The notes under the pieces were generated by a model, which made no database searches, had not been told where the DNA came from, and saw nothing but the letters and a program-made list of their open reading frames with translations. A DNA stretch of 64,000 nt, from the NCBI GenBank assembly GCA_025936115.1, contig JAICTZ010000010.1, forward strand, positions 62,001 to 126,000, given 5' to 3'. The stretch comes from Polyangiaceae bacterium (GTDB lineage: Bacteria; Myxococcota_A; Polyangia; Polyangiales; Polyangiaceae). Position 1 is the stretch's first letter. The number at the start of each line of letters is the position of its first letter. Shown in pieces: positions 16,489 through 25,217 of the stretch. The position numbers and the translations under genes are program-made.

Positions 16489-19400
16489 CTACACCGCCCT
16501 ACCTCGGACGCTCTCCCAAGCCGTCACCGCGCTTTGCGCCGCGGGCGAGAGCTCGTGCACGCGAGCGCGCGCGCCGGCGGCGGCGCACGCGAGCTCCGCG
16601 TCGAGCGCGTGGTGCGTGAAAAACAAGATCTGCACGCGCGCCGCGATGTCCCCGAGGACCGCGAACGTGCGGCGCTTGCGCGCGTCGTCCACGTGTACGG
16701 TCACGTCGTCGAGCACGAGCGGTAACGGTTCACTGCCCGCGATCACGCGCTCCACGCTCGCGAGCCGGAGCGCCAGGTACAGCTGATACCGAGTGCCCGT
16801 ACTGAGCTCGTGCGGTGCGAGCTCGGAGCCGTCGGCCCGCACCGCCACGATACCGCGCCCCTCGCGACCCACACGCAAAGTCGAGTAGCCCTCGTCGGTG
16901 AGCCGCGGAAAGAGCTCGCCGGCGCGCTTGAGGATCGGCGCCTGGTTTTCGATGCGATAGCGCTCGATCGCGCGCTCGAGCAGCGCCGTCGCCACGCGCA
17001 GAGTCGCGTAACGCCCGACGCGGTCGGCGAGGGCCGCCCCGAGCGTCTGCTCTTCTTGGGCCGCCTCGGCGCCGAGCGCGTCCGCTTGCTTGCGCTGTCC
17101 GGCTTGCAACGACGCCGCGCGATCGTGCGCGCGGTTCCGCTCTTCTTCGAGCTCCTCGAGCTCGCGCGTGAGGGCGTCGATGCGCGCGGCGAGCCGCGGC
17201 GCGTCCTCACCGGCCGCCTCGGCGACGAGCGCCGCGACCGAGCGGCCGCCTGAGTCGTCGACCAGCGTGGTCTCGAGCAGCGCAAGCTGGGCTTCGAGCT
17301 CGCGCGCCCGCCGGCTCTTGCCCTCGAACGCGGGCAGCTCCGCCGGATCCGCCGCACCCACCGCCCGCGCGAGCGCCCAGAGCTCCCGCTCCGCTTCGGC
17401 GAGCGCCGCGCGTTCGGCTCCGAGCAGCGCGCCACGTTCGACGTTTTCACTCGCGAGCCGAGCCCGCTCCTCGCGCGCCGCTTCGCCGCGCCGAAACCGC
17501 CGCACGATCTCCTCGGCGGCCGAGTCGGGCGCCGCGCGCTCGAACGGCACGCCGTGCTCGCGCGCGAGCTCACTCACCTCGCCCGCGAGCTCCGCTTCGT
17601 CCCGCCGAATACCGTTCACGCGCCGCTCGAGCCCCTCGCGCCGCTCGACGAGCGCGGCGAGCGCGGCGAGCTCGTCCAAGAGCTCGAGGGCCGCCACCGG
17701 TAAAATCTCGGCACCGGCTCCGAGCGGCTCGACGGCGAGCGCCCAAGCGGCGCGCCACGCCGCGAGGCTCCGCTCGGCGCCTTCGAGCTCTCGCGTCTCG
17801 TGAGCGAGACGCGCCGTCAGCGCGTCGAGCGCGCGTTCGGTTTCATGGCGCTCGTTATCGATGCGCGCCGCTTCGGCTTGCAGCGCCGCCGCGCGTTCGA
17901 CGGCGAGCCCGAGCGTGCCCGCGAGCGCGTCGGGACCGAGCGCGGCGACCACCGCTTTTTCGACGAGCGCCCGCGCGGCCTCGGCTTTTTCGAGCTCGGA
18001 TTCGACCACGCGCGCTTGCTCGACGAGCTCGAGCGCACGCGCGCGGCGTTCCACCCAGGCGCGCATCTCGAGCGGAGGGAGCGGCGTGAGGTCCGAAGCG
18101 CGGAAGGCCTCGCTGTACTCGGCGTTCAGGACTTCACGCCCCGCCGCGAGCTCGGCTTGCTCGACGACGAGGCGCGCCGCTTGCGTGCGGACGAGCTCCT
18201 GGTCGACGAGCGCGTGGCCGAGCGCCGCGACGCGGTCGGCTTCGCGGCGCAAACGATCGGAGAGGGCGTCGGCCCGCGCGCTCTCCTCACTCAGCCGCGC
18301 CGCTCTACCTGCGTCGAAGGGCGCGCCGTCACGCCAGCCGCCGAGCACGACGCCGAGCAGCGCGTCACGTTCCCTGCGGGCGCGCTCGAGCTCGGCCTCG
18401 CTCGGCACGCTGCCCGTCGCGTGCACACGTTTGAGCGCCGCTTCCACTTCGGCATGACGCTCGGCCAGCTTTCGGCTCGCGTCCGCGAGAGCGCGGCCCC
18501 GCGTGTCGAGCTCCGCATACGCTTCGGCAAAGCGGCCGAGCGTCTCGGGGCTCGGCAGAATGAGCGCCGCGAGCGCGTCGAGCGTCGCGCAAGGCGGAAC
18601 GAGCTCGCCGAGCACCTGGCGTGCTTGCCTGAGCAGCGTGTCTCGGCGCGCCGTCAGGGCTGCGACGGGCGCCTCGACGTCGCCGAACGAGCGCGACAGC
18701 GCCGCCACGCGCTCGAGCGCCGCGCGCGGCTCCGGTTCCGGCAGGCGCGCGAGCCGGGCACGCCGCTCGTCGATTTCACGTTCGATTTGCGCGCGCCGCC
18801 GCTCGGCGCCCGCCCGCAGCTCGTCGAGCCGCTGCCGCTCGGTCGAGAGCTCCCGCACGCGGCTGCGCGCGGAGGTCGAGACCCGCAGCTCTTCGGCGCT
18901 CGCCCGCTCGTCGTGGCGCCCGAGCCGGCGCAAACTCGTCAGCACCTCGGCGCGCAACGCCTGGAGGTTCGCCTCGAGCCGCGGCAAATCCTCGCGCGCC
19001 TTGCGCGTGCGCCCCGTCGCGTCGGCGAGGCGCGTCATGCGCGCGGGACCTATGGCGAGCAGCGCTTCCGGCACCTCGATTTCGGCGAGCTGCTTGACCG
19101 CCCGCGCGCTTTCGTCCTCGAGGCGCGCCACCTTGGCGCGTGCAATGGCCGCCCGGGATTCGGCCTGCTCGCGCTCGAGCGCCGCCGCCTCCGGGACGTG
19201 CACCACCGGCCCGAGCGCACGAATTTCCGCCAAACACTCCGCGCGTCGCTGCAGCGCCGGCAGCGCTTTTCTCACGTCGCGCAGCCGGTACAATTCGGTG
19301 CGCGCGGCCTCGACACGCCCCGAAACCGCCGAGAGCTCAGCGCGCGCGCGCTCGAGCTCCTCGACCTGCTTCTGGAAACTCTCGGGCAAGAGCCAGACTT

Positions 19401-19989
19401 CCTGAGAGCGGCGGCGCGCCTCCGCCTGTTCTTCGAGCAGTCGGTTGATTTCCTGCTTGCCGCGCGACCGATAGAGCTTTTCCTGCTCGGCCTGGAGCTT
19501 TTCGAGCAGACGTCGCACGTCGAGCCCGCCTGCGCCGGCGTCGAACAGCGTCTCACCGACGCTCGCCTCGCCCTTCAGCATGCGCTCGCCGTAAAGCTCG
19601 AGCTCGGCGTGGTCGAGGCCGAAGCTGCGCGTGAAGGTGTCGCGATCGACGCCGCCCAAAAGCTTTCTGAGCCGAGCTTCGTCGAAGGGCGCGCCCTTCT
19701 CGTCGAGGAGCGAGTCTTTGCGTCGCTTGAGCCGTTCGACGTAGACGACGCCGTCCGGGCCCTCGAGCAAGCCGCCGACGCGCAGATCCTCGCTGCGGTG
19801 CCGGTGCGCGTCGGGCGTGCGGTGCTCGAATCCGAACAGCAAATCGCGAACGGCGCGGAGCGCGGTCGATTTTCCCGCTTCGTTCGGACCGTAGATGACG
19901 TGGAGCCCGCCGGGCGCGCCGGCCGACAAGTCGAGGGAGGTGCCCGAGAACGAGCCGAACGCCTTGAGATCCAGCCGCCGGATCCTCAT
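16489..19989 (-). CDS. SbcC/YhaN-like ATPase with long coiled coil
   Basis: A 1166-residue SMC-like ATPase. The Walker A is VIYGPNEAGKSTALRAVRDL near residue 35; the Walker B LPLVLDDVTVHVDDARK lies in the last 100 residues, with FFTHHALD after it. In between are about 900 residues of Ala/Glu/Arg/Leu-rich heptads, a long coiled coil. YhaN homologues pair with a SbcD/Mre11-like nuclease and are linked to DNA end processing. Here it overlaps the nuclease gene by four bases (ATGA), the usual pairing. A Ser/Thr kinase gene follows after 48 bp. Confidence 0.9.
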   Translation of the reverse strand: MRIRRLDLKAFGSFSGTSLDLSAGAPGGLHVIYGPNEAGKSTALRAVRDLLFGFEHRTPDAHRHRSEDLRVGGLLEGPDGVVYVERLKRRKDSLLDEKGAPFDEARLRKLLGGVDRDTFTRSFGLDHAELELYGERMLKGEASVGETLFDAGAGGLDVRRLLEKLQAEQEKLYRSRGKQEINRLLEEQAEARRRSQEVWLLPESFQKQVEELERARAELSAVSGRVEAARTELYRLRDVRKALPALQRRAECLAEIRALGPVVHVPEAAALEREQAESRAAIARAKVARLEDESARAVKQLAEIEVPEALLAIGPARMTRLADATGRTRKAREDLPRLEANLQALRAEVLTSLRRLGRHDERASAEELRVSTSARSRVRELSTERQRLDELRAGAERRRAQIEREIDERRARLARLPEPEPRAALERVAALSRSFGDVEAPVAALTARRDTLLRQARQVLGELVPPCATLDALAALILPSPETLGRFAEAYAELDTRGRALADASRKLAERHAEVEAALKRVHATGSVPSEAELERARRERDALLGVVLGGWRDGAPFDAGRAARLSEESARADALSDRLRREADRVAALGHALVDQELVRTQAARLVVEQAELAAGREVLNAEYSEAFRASDLTPLPPLEMRAWVERRARALELVEQARVVESELEKAEAARALVEKAVVAALGPDALAGTLGLAVERAAALQAEAARIDNERHETERALDALTARLAHETRELEGAERSLAAWRAAWALAVEPLGAGAEILPVAALELLDELAALAALVERREGLERRVNGIRRDEAELAGEVSELAREHGVPFERAAPDSAAEEIVRRFRRGEAAREERARLASENVERGALLGAERAALAEAERELWALARAVGAADPAELPAFEGKSRRARELEAQLALLETTLVDDSGGRSVAALVAEAAGEDAPRLAARIDALTRELEELEEERNRAHDRAASLQAGQRKQADALGAEAAQEEQTLGAALADRVGRYATLRVATALLERAIERYRIENQAPILKRAGELFPRLTDEGYSTLRVGREGRGIVAVRADGSELAPHELSTGTRYQLYLALRLASVERVIAGSEPLPLVLDDVTVHVDDARKRRTFAVLGDIAARVQILFFTHHALDAELACAAAGARARVHELSPAAQSAVTAWESVRGRAV

Positions 19990-21239
19990 CCGCTTTCGAG
20001 CTCCGCGAGCCGGGCGAGCAAGAGCTCACGCGCGTCCTCGAGCAGCGCGCCGGGCTCCGCCACCGGCTCCGAGCCCGCGGCGGGCCGGTACTTGCGAAAC
20101 AGCTCGGCAAGAGCCGGCAGCTCCGCGAGGAACGTCGCGAGGGTCGAGGGATCGGCTTTGAGCGCCGTGATCTCGCGTGCGAGCTCGCCGAGCGGCCCCG
20201 CGGCGCTGACGCCGTCACCGAAATCCAGACGCTCCGCGCGCGTGGCCACGACCGCCCGCTCGATCCACACCGGGCCGGCGTCGACGTCGAGCGCCGCGGC
20301 GCGCACCGTTTGCGTCACGCGCTCCGGATCCGCCCTGAGCGCCGCATGCAGCGCGCTCGGCCCCACGAGCTCGACACGTGCGGCGAGCAGCCGCTCCGAC
20401 GCGAGCGCGCTCTCGCGCACGAGCGCGCGCTGCACGGCGTCACCGACGTCGTCGAGCGTCCCGGCATCGCCCACCTCGACCCTGACCTTGGCCCAACGCA
20501 CGACATCGAGGGCGCGGTGTTCGACGCCGGTCACCTTGGCGCTGTCGAACGTGACGACCACGGCGCCCTTCGGGCCGGATTCGCGCACTTGCCGCCCCTG
20601 TAAGTTCCCGGGATACACGACGAACGGCGCGCGATGCACGATTTCATGCGCGTGGACGTGACCGAGCGCCCAATAGTCGTACCCGCGGTCGACGAGCGCC
20701 GAGAGCGTGCAAGGCGCGTACGGATCATGCCCCGGACGACCTTCGAGCGCCGTGTGCAAGAGGCCCACGTTCACCGCACCGGAGACGGCAGCCGGATAGC
20801 GGCGCGTGAGATCCTCGAGCACGGCTTGTTCGGGGAAGCCCTGCCCGTGCACGACGAGGTTCAAATCTTCGAAGCACACGCTCTCGGGACGCGCGTGCGA
20901 AAGCTCGCGCACATTTTCGGGCAGTCTGAGGTGCTTGCGCAGTCGGCTCGCCGCGTCGTGATTGCCGCGCAGCCACACGACGCGCACGCCGGCCTCCCGC
21001 AGGCGTGCCATGCGCTCGCACAAAAATAACCCCGTCGAATAGTCACGCCAGTTGCCGTCGAACAGATCGCCGGCGATGAGGAGCAGCTCGGCCCCTTCGT
21101 TCACGCAGAGCTCGACCAGGCGATCGAGTGCACCGCGCGTCGCTCGGCGGAGCTCGCCGACGGGAGCCCCTTCGTAACGCTCGAGCCCGACCAGGGGGCT
21201 ATCGAGGTGCAGATCGGCCGCGTGAACGAGTTTTGGCAC
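19986..21239 (-). CDS. SbcD/Mre11/YhaO-like metallophosphoesterase (DNA repair exonuclease)
   Basis: A 417-residue protein with the Mre11/SbcD metal sites: HAADLHLDS at the N-terminus, LLIAGDLFDGNWRDYSTG, WLRGNHDAASRL and the GHVHAHEIVH pair. It is the nuclease partner of the YhaN-like ATPase that it overlaps by four bases. Together they would process DNA ends, as do SbcCD and Rad50-Mre11. The C-terminal 130 residues are variable and probably bind the ATPase coiled coil. Confidence 0.9.
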   Translation of the reverse strand: MPKLVHAADLHLDSPLVGLERYEGAPVGELRRATRGALDRLVELCVNEGAELLLIAGDLFDGNWRDYSTGLFLCERMARLREAGVRVVWLRGNHDAASRLRKHLRLPENVRELSHARPESVCFEDLNLVVHGQGFPEQAVLEDLTRRYPAAVSGAVNVGLLHTALEGRPGHDPYAPCTLSALVDRGYDYWALGHVHAHEIVHRAPFVVYPGNLQGRQVRESGPKGAVVVTFDSAKVTGVEHRALDVVRWAKVRVEVGDAGTLDDVGDAVQRALVRESALASERLLAARVELVGPSALHAALRADPERVTQTVRAAALDVDAGPVWIERAVVATRAERLDFGDGVSAAGPLGELAREITALKADPSTLATFLAELPALAELFRKYRPAAGSEPVAEPGALLEDARELLLARLAELESG

Positions 21240-21352
21240 GCGGAGAGCCGTGTATCACCGCTCGCGCGGCGCCGCAGCGCCCGGAGCCGCGTTGCACGGA
21301 CATTGTTCGTCCGCCGGAGCGTACCGCGACGAAAATCGCGGTGCTACGGCGC

Positions 21353-22042
21353 TCAGCGGCGGCGGCCGTCGAAGTGATATTCGAGATGGAATTCGAGGGT
21401 ATCCCCGTCGTCGTCTTCGTCGTTTTCGACGACCTTGCCGTTGAAGTCGAGCACGAGCCGGTCGGCGCTGAGGCTCACGCGGCCGTCGGTGACCGTCGCC
21501 GTCGAGCCTTCGTCGCCGAAGCAGGATTGCCCCGGCTCGAGCGAAGCGCTCGAACCTTGAGCCGACGCGCGCACGCTGCAGATCACGTCGTTGCTCGCGC
21601 TATTGACGATGGAGATGACGAGGCTCGACGTTCCGGATTGTTCGATGCGTGTGTGCGCTTTGTCATCGAGCTCGACGTCGTCCGCCTCGCCGTCGAAGTG
21701 GCGCACGAGCCGATCGCTACCGAAGTAGTCCCCCGCCCAGGTGACGGTACCGCTGCCAGCGTCACTCGCGCCGACGCCGCCGTCCGGCACACCCGCGTCG
21801 AGCGGCGCTTCGACCGCGACGGGCGGCGGGCCGTGCGCCGGTGACGGCAGGCTCGGTTTCGGCTCCTTTTGGAGCGCCGGCGCGTCCACATGCGCGAGCG
21901 GCCGGCGGTCGCGTTCGGTTCCCGTGTCCTCCATCACGCCGCCGGCGTTCGCGAGCGGGATCCCGCTCGGCAGCTCGTGGCACGCCGCGAGGAACAAGAG
22001 CGCCGCGCTCGAGCCGACCGCGATGCGCGCGCGCACGCTCAA
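21353..22042 (-). CDS. Putative lipoprotein, function unknown
   Basis: The ORF track starts at 22690, inside another gene. A TTG at 22042 (TTGA overlap with the upstream stop) or GTG at 22036 gives a short signal sequence with lipobox LFLAAC. The 229-residue product has a Pro/Asp-rich linker (about 30-95), then a beta-rich domain with TWAGDYFGSDRLVRHFDGEA and an acidic end (ENDEDDDGDTLEFHLEYHF). I do not recognise the family. It closes a galE-hydrolase-lipoprotein run in which each gene overlaps the next by four bases. Confidence 0.72.
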   Translation of the reverse strand: MSVRARIAVGSSAALLFLAACHELPSGIPLANAGGVMEDTGTERDRRPLAHVDAPALQKEPKPSLPSPAHGPPPVAVEAPLDAGVPDGGVGASDAGSGTVTWAGDYFGSDRLVRHFDGEADDVELDDKAHTRIEQSGTSSLVISIVNSASNDVICSVRASAQGSSASLEPGQSCFGDEGSTATVTDGRVSLSADRLVLDFNGKVVENDEDDDGDTLEFHLEYHFDGRRR

Positions 22043-22893
22043 AGACGCTCCCAGGCCGCGACGCGCTGCCGAGCGCTGCCGAGTCCGCTCGCGCCGAACT
22101 CGACGAGATCGCCTTGCTGCAAAAAAACCGGCGGCTTCTGGCCTGACCCCACGCCCTCGGGCGTACCCGTCGCGATCACGTCTCCGGGCAACAGCGTCAT
22201 GAATTCGCTCACGTACGCGACGAGCGTCGGCACGTCGAAAATCATCTGGCTCGTGACAGCGCGCTGCCGCTCGACCCCGTTGACCGCGAGCCACAGCTCG
22301 ACGCTCGCCGGATCCACCCCGTCCGTCACGAGGTACGGCCCGATCGGCGCGAACGAGTCGGCGCTCTTGCCCTTCGTCCATTGACCGCCGCGTTCGCGCT
22401 GAAACGAGCGCTCGCTGTAATCGTTGAAGAGCGCATAACCCGCCACGTGCTCGCGCGCGTGCGCCACCGCGACGTGGCGCGCGACTCGTCCGATCACGAC
22501 CGCGAGCTCGACCTCCCAATCCGTCTGGGTCGAGCCCGGCGGTAAGAGCACGTCGTCGTACGGACCCGAGACGGCGCTCGGCGCCTTCATGAATAGGATC
22601 GGCTCGGGGGGCACCTCGGCTCCGACCTCGGCGGCGTGGGCGCGGTAGTTCCGTCCCACCCCGACGAGCTTGCACGGCCGCATCACGCACGGCCCGAGCC
22701 GCTCGCCCGGCAAGACCGCTGGGCAGCTACGCGCGTGCTCGCCGAGCCACTCCGTCAGGCGCCGGATGCCGTCGGAGCCGAAGAAACGTTCGCCGTAATC
22801 TTCTCCGAAACCGGACACGTCGAGATGCGACCCGTCGGGCAGCGCCACGCCTGGTCGCTCGGCCCCGGGCGGACCGAAGCGACACAGCCTCAC
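22039..22893 (-). CDS. Fumarylacetoacetate hydrolase-fold protein
   Basis: The reading frame opens at 23238, but that lies under galE; GTG at 22893 (VRLCRFGPPGAERPGVALPD) overlaps the galE stop as GTGA and gives 284 residues. The fold signature is intact: LVGVGRNYRAHAAE, then PILFMKAPSAVSGPYDDVLL, the metal-binding DWEVELAVVIG and GYALFNDYSERSFQ, and DVIATGTPEGVGSG. Members hydrolyse C-C bonds or decarboxylate/isomerise acyl-pyruvates; the exact reaction is not defined by these motifs. Translation is probably coupled to galE upstream and to the lipoprotein downstream. Confidence 0.88.
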   Translation of the reverse strand: MRLCRFGPPGAERPGVALPDGSHLDVSGFGEDYGERFFGSDGIRRLTEWLGEHARSCPAVLPGERLGPCVMRPCKLVGVGRNYRAHAAEVGAEVPPEPILFMKAPSAVSGPYDDVLLPPGSTQTDWEVELAVVIGRVARHVAVAHAREHVAGYALFNDYSERSFQRERGGQWTKGKSADSFAPIGPYLVTDGVDPASVELWLAVNGVERQRAVTSQMIFDVPTLVAYVSEFMTLLPGDVIATGTPEGVGSGQKPPVFLQQGDLVEFGASGLGSARQRVAAWERL

Positions 22894-23894
22894 GGACGGT
22901 CCTTGGCGGCGCCCGCGTAGCCGCGCGGCCGGCGCTCGAACCAAGCCCAGGCGTTCCGAATCGCTTCGCGAATGTCGGTGCGCGTTGCCCGCCAGCCGAG
23001 CTCGCGCTGGATCTTCGACGCGTCGGCGTAGAGCGTGGGCGGATCGCCCGGCCGGCGCGGCCCGATTTCGTAGGGCGGCGCACGACCGACCACGGCTTCC
23101 GCGGCGGCGAGGATCTCCTTGACGCTGTGACCGCGGCCGATGCCGACGTTGTAGTACGCAAAGCCCGGCTTCAGCCGCTCCATCGCGACCACGTGCGCGT
23201 CGGCGAGATCTTCCACGTGCACGTAGTCGCGAATGCACGTGCCGTCCGGCGTCGGGTAGTCGTCGCCGTGCACCGAGATTTTTTCGCGCACACCCGCGAA
23301 GGCCTGCAAAATCACCGGGATGAGGTGCGTCTCCGGTTCGTGATCTTCACCGATGCTCGCGTCCTCGGCCGAGCCCGCGACGTTGAAGTAACGGAGCGCC
23401 ACGCACGAGAAATCCGCCGCGGCCCCGCATAGATCCCGCATCATGCGCTCGGAGAAGAGCTTCGACCAACCGTACGGATTGATGGGCGACTGCGGCAGCT
23501 CTTCGTGAATCGGCATGGAAGCAGGCTCACCGTACGTCGCGCAGGTCGAGCTGAAGACGAGCCGCTTGACGCCCGCGGCTTGCATCGCTTCGAGCAGCCC
23601 GAGCGTGCCCGCGGTGTTGTTCCGATAATAGAGCAGCGGCTGTCCGACGGACTCGCCCACGTACGCGAACGCGGCAAAGTGCATCACACATTCGATCTGG
23701 TGCTGGACGAGGGCCGCGCGCACGCGTTCGCGATCGGCCACGTCGCACTCGACGAACGGCACGTCGGCCGGGAGCGCCTGCCGGTGGCCGCGGCTCAAGT
23801 TGTCGAGCGCCACGACGTGATGTCCGGCGCGGCGCACGCGCCTGATGGCATGCGACCCGATGTAACCAGCTGCCCCGGTAACGAGAACGTTCAT
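22890..23894 (-). CDS. galE: UDP-glucose 4-epimerase
   Basis: A 334-residue extended short-chain dehydrogenase. The NAD fold begins MNVLVTGAAGYIGSHAIRR, followed by ALDNLSRGHRQAL and CDVADRERV; the catalytic SSTCATYG and YGWSK (the Tyr and Lys of YxxxK) are present. It interconverts UDP-glucose and UDP-galactose for surface sugars or galactose use. It lies 76 bp downstream of an inositol-phosphatase-like gene on the same strand and overlaps the next gene by four bases. Confidence 0.94.
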   Translation of the reverse strand: MNVLVTGAAGYIGSHAIRRVRRAGHHVVALDNLSRGHRQALPADVPFVECDVADRERVRAALVQHQIECVMHFAAFAYVGESVGQPLLYYRNNTAGTLGLLEAMQAAGVKRLVFSSTCATYGEPASMPIHEELPQSPINPYGWSKLFSERMMRDLCGAAADFSCVALRYFNVAGSAEDASIGEDHEPETHLIPVILQAFAGVREKISVHGDDYPTPDGTCIRDYVHVEDLADAHVVAMERLKPGFAYYNVGIGRGHSVKEILAAAEAVVGRAPPYEIGPRRPGDPPTLYADASKIQRELGWRATRTDIREAIRNAWAWFERRPRGYAGAAKDRP

Positions 23895-23970
23895 GGTTCG
23901 ACTCGAAGTGTCCTCCCCCCGTCGCGCGCGAAAAGCAAGCCGGCGCGCGCGCAGCGCGCGTTTCCACCGC

Positions 23971-25002
23971 TCATTTCAGGCCGCGGCGTTCGAGCGCTGC
24001 TCGCAGCGCCGGTTCGACGGCTGCCCGGATTTTTTCGTTGGCGTAGCCGACCCACGCGACGGGCGTGTCGACGTCGAGCGGCGCGTCGAGCGCCCCGCCG
24101 TCGGGCGCCGTCACGATGACGCCCGCTTCCTCGGCAATGATGAGCGTGCACACGTCGTACGGGTGGCACGAAAGCGCCTTCGGCTCCCCGCGTTCAGCCA
24201 GCAAGCGATCGAAGAGCGGCCGCAAATCGGCGGTGAAGCGGTCGTGCCCCGCCATGAGCTCGTAGAGCTGGCCGCCGCTCGAGAGGTACTGGTCCTCGAA
24301 GCAGAGTGCACGGCCGGCCGGCGGCGGCCCGAGCACGGCGCGCACGATCTCTTCGTCGAGCGCGGCGATGGCGTCGCGCGCGCCGGGAAAAAAGCGGCTC
24401 AACATGGCAAACCCGTGGGCGATGCCGTCGGCGCGCGAGGGCCCGAGCGTGATGGGCGCGCTCGTGCCGCGGAGGACGTCGACGCGCGTCGCCGAAAAGC
24501 CGCGGCCGCGCGCCGCCCAGAGCTCGTCGGCGAGGTATTGCTTCACCGTCGGGATTTCCGTCTGCACCGCGAGCACGATGTCGGAGAGCTTCGGCGCGGG
24601 GCCGTTCGGCGCGATGCCCGTGAGCACCCACGCGCTGCGCTTCTGGTACATGAGACCGCGCGTGCCATCGATGGGATCGACGATGACGACGTAGCGCGCG
24701 CTCGCGGCGTCGCGCCCCCGCGGCAACACCACGCGTCCGCCCGGCAAGCCTTCGGCGACGAGCACGAGCCCGCCGAGCGCCGCCGCGTGTGCACCGAGCT
24801 CCTCGAGCAGCACTTCCTCGCTCACGCGATCGATGCCGTAAATGGTGTCGCCACCGTCGTCCCCGGCGACGCCCGCGAGCTCGTCGCTCGTGCGCTCGCG
24901 AAATGCCTTTACGACCGCATCCCGGATCCGCCGGTGCAGACGCTGCACTAGCGGTAGAAGCTCGCGCTCGGCCGCCTCGACGAACGCTCGATCGCCGCTC
25001 AT
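23971..25002 (-). CDS. Inositol monophosphatase-family phosphatase
   Basis: A 343-residue protein with the Mg-dependent phosphatase motif VVIVDPIDGTRGLMYQKRSA near residue 115 and an upstream GDDGGDTIYGIDRVSEEVLL that takes the place of the usual first metal motif. A second Asp motif near the C-terminus (CHPYDVCTLIIAEEAGVIVT) is typical of the family. It is longer than standard inositol monophosphatases (about 260 residues), so fructose-1,6-bisphosphatase-like or another sugar-phosphate specificity is possible. It is the first gene of the minus-strand run that continues with galE. Confidence 0.85.
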   Translation of the reverse strand: MSGDRAFVEAAERELLPLVQRLHRRIRDAVVKAFRERTSDELAGVAGDDGGDTIYGIDRVSEEVLLEELGAHAAALGGLVLVAEGLPGGRVVLPRGRDAASARYVVIVDPIDGTRGLMYQKRSAWVLTGIAPNGPAPKLSDIVLAVQTEIPTVKQYLADELWAARGRGFSATRVDVLRGTSAPITLGPSRADGIAHGFAMLSRFFPGARDAIAALDEEIVRAVLGPPPAGRALCFEDQYLSSGGQLYELMAGHDRFTADLRPLFDRLLAERGEPKALSCHPYDVCTLIIAEEAGVIVTAPDGGALDAPLDVDTPVAWVGYANEKIRAAVEPALRAALERRGLK

Positions 25003-25217
25003 GCCGGCCTTTTACCATGGTGAGGCGCACCCTGGCCTGAGCTCGTGCAGAGCGCCGCAGGCAAGATGACGAGGCTTTCCGACGCCGCCCGAACCCGTTA
25101 GGGTGCGCGGCGTATGCACGCCCGGCTGGAGGCCGCACTCTCGAATACACGCGGACGTTGGCCGCTCGTTGCCGCTCGGCTCAAGCCGGCCCTGCGCGCG
25201 AGGCCGGCTTCGTCGGC

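Noticed and set aside
17800-20661. 953-codon plus-strand ORF
   Set aside because: Shadow of the YhaN/YhaO genes, with Arg-rich sequence and no domain pattern.
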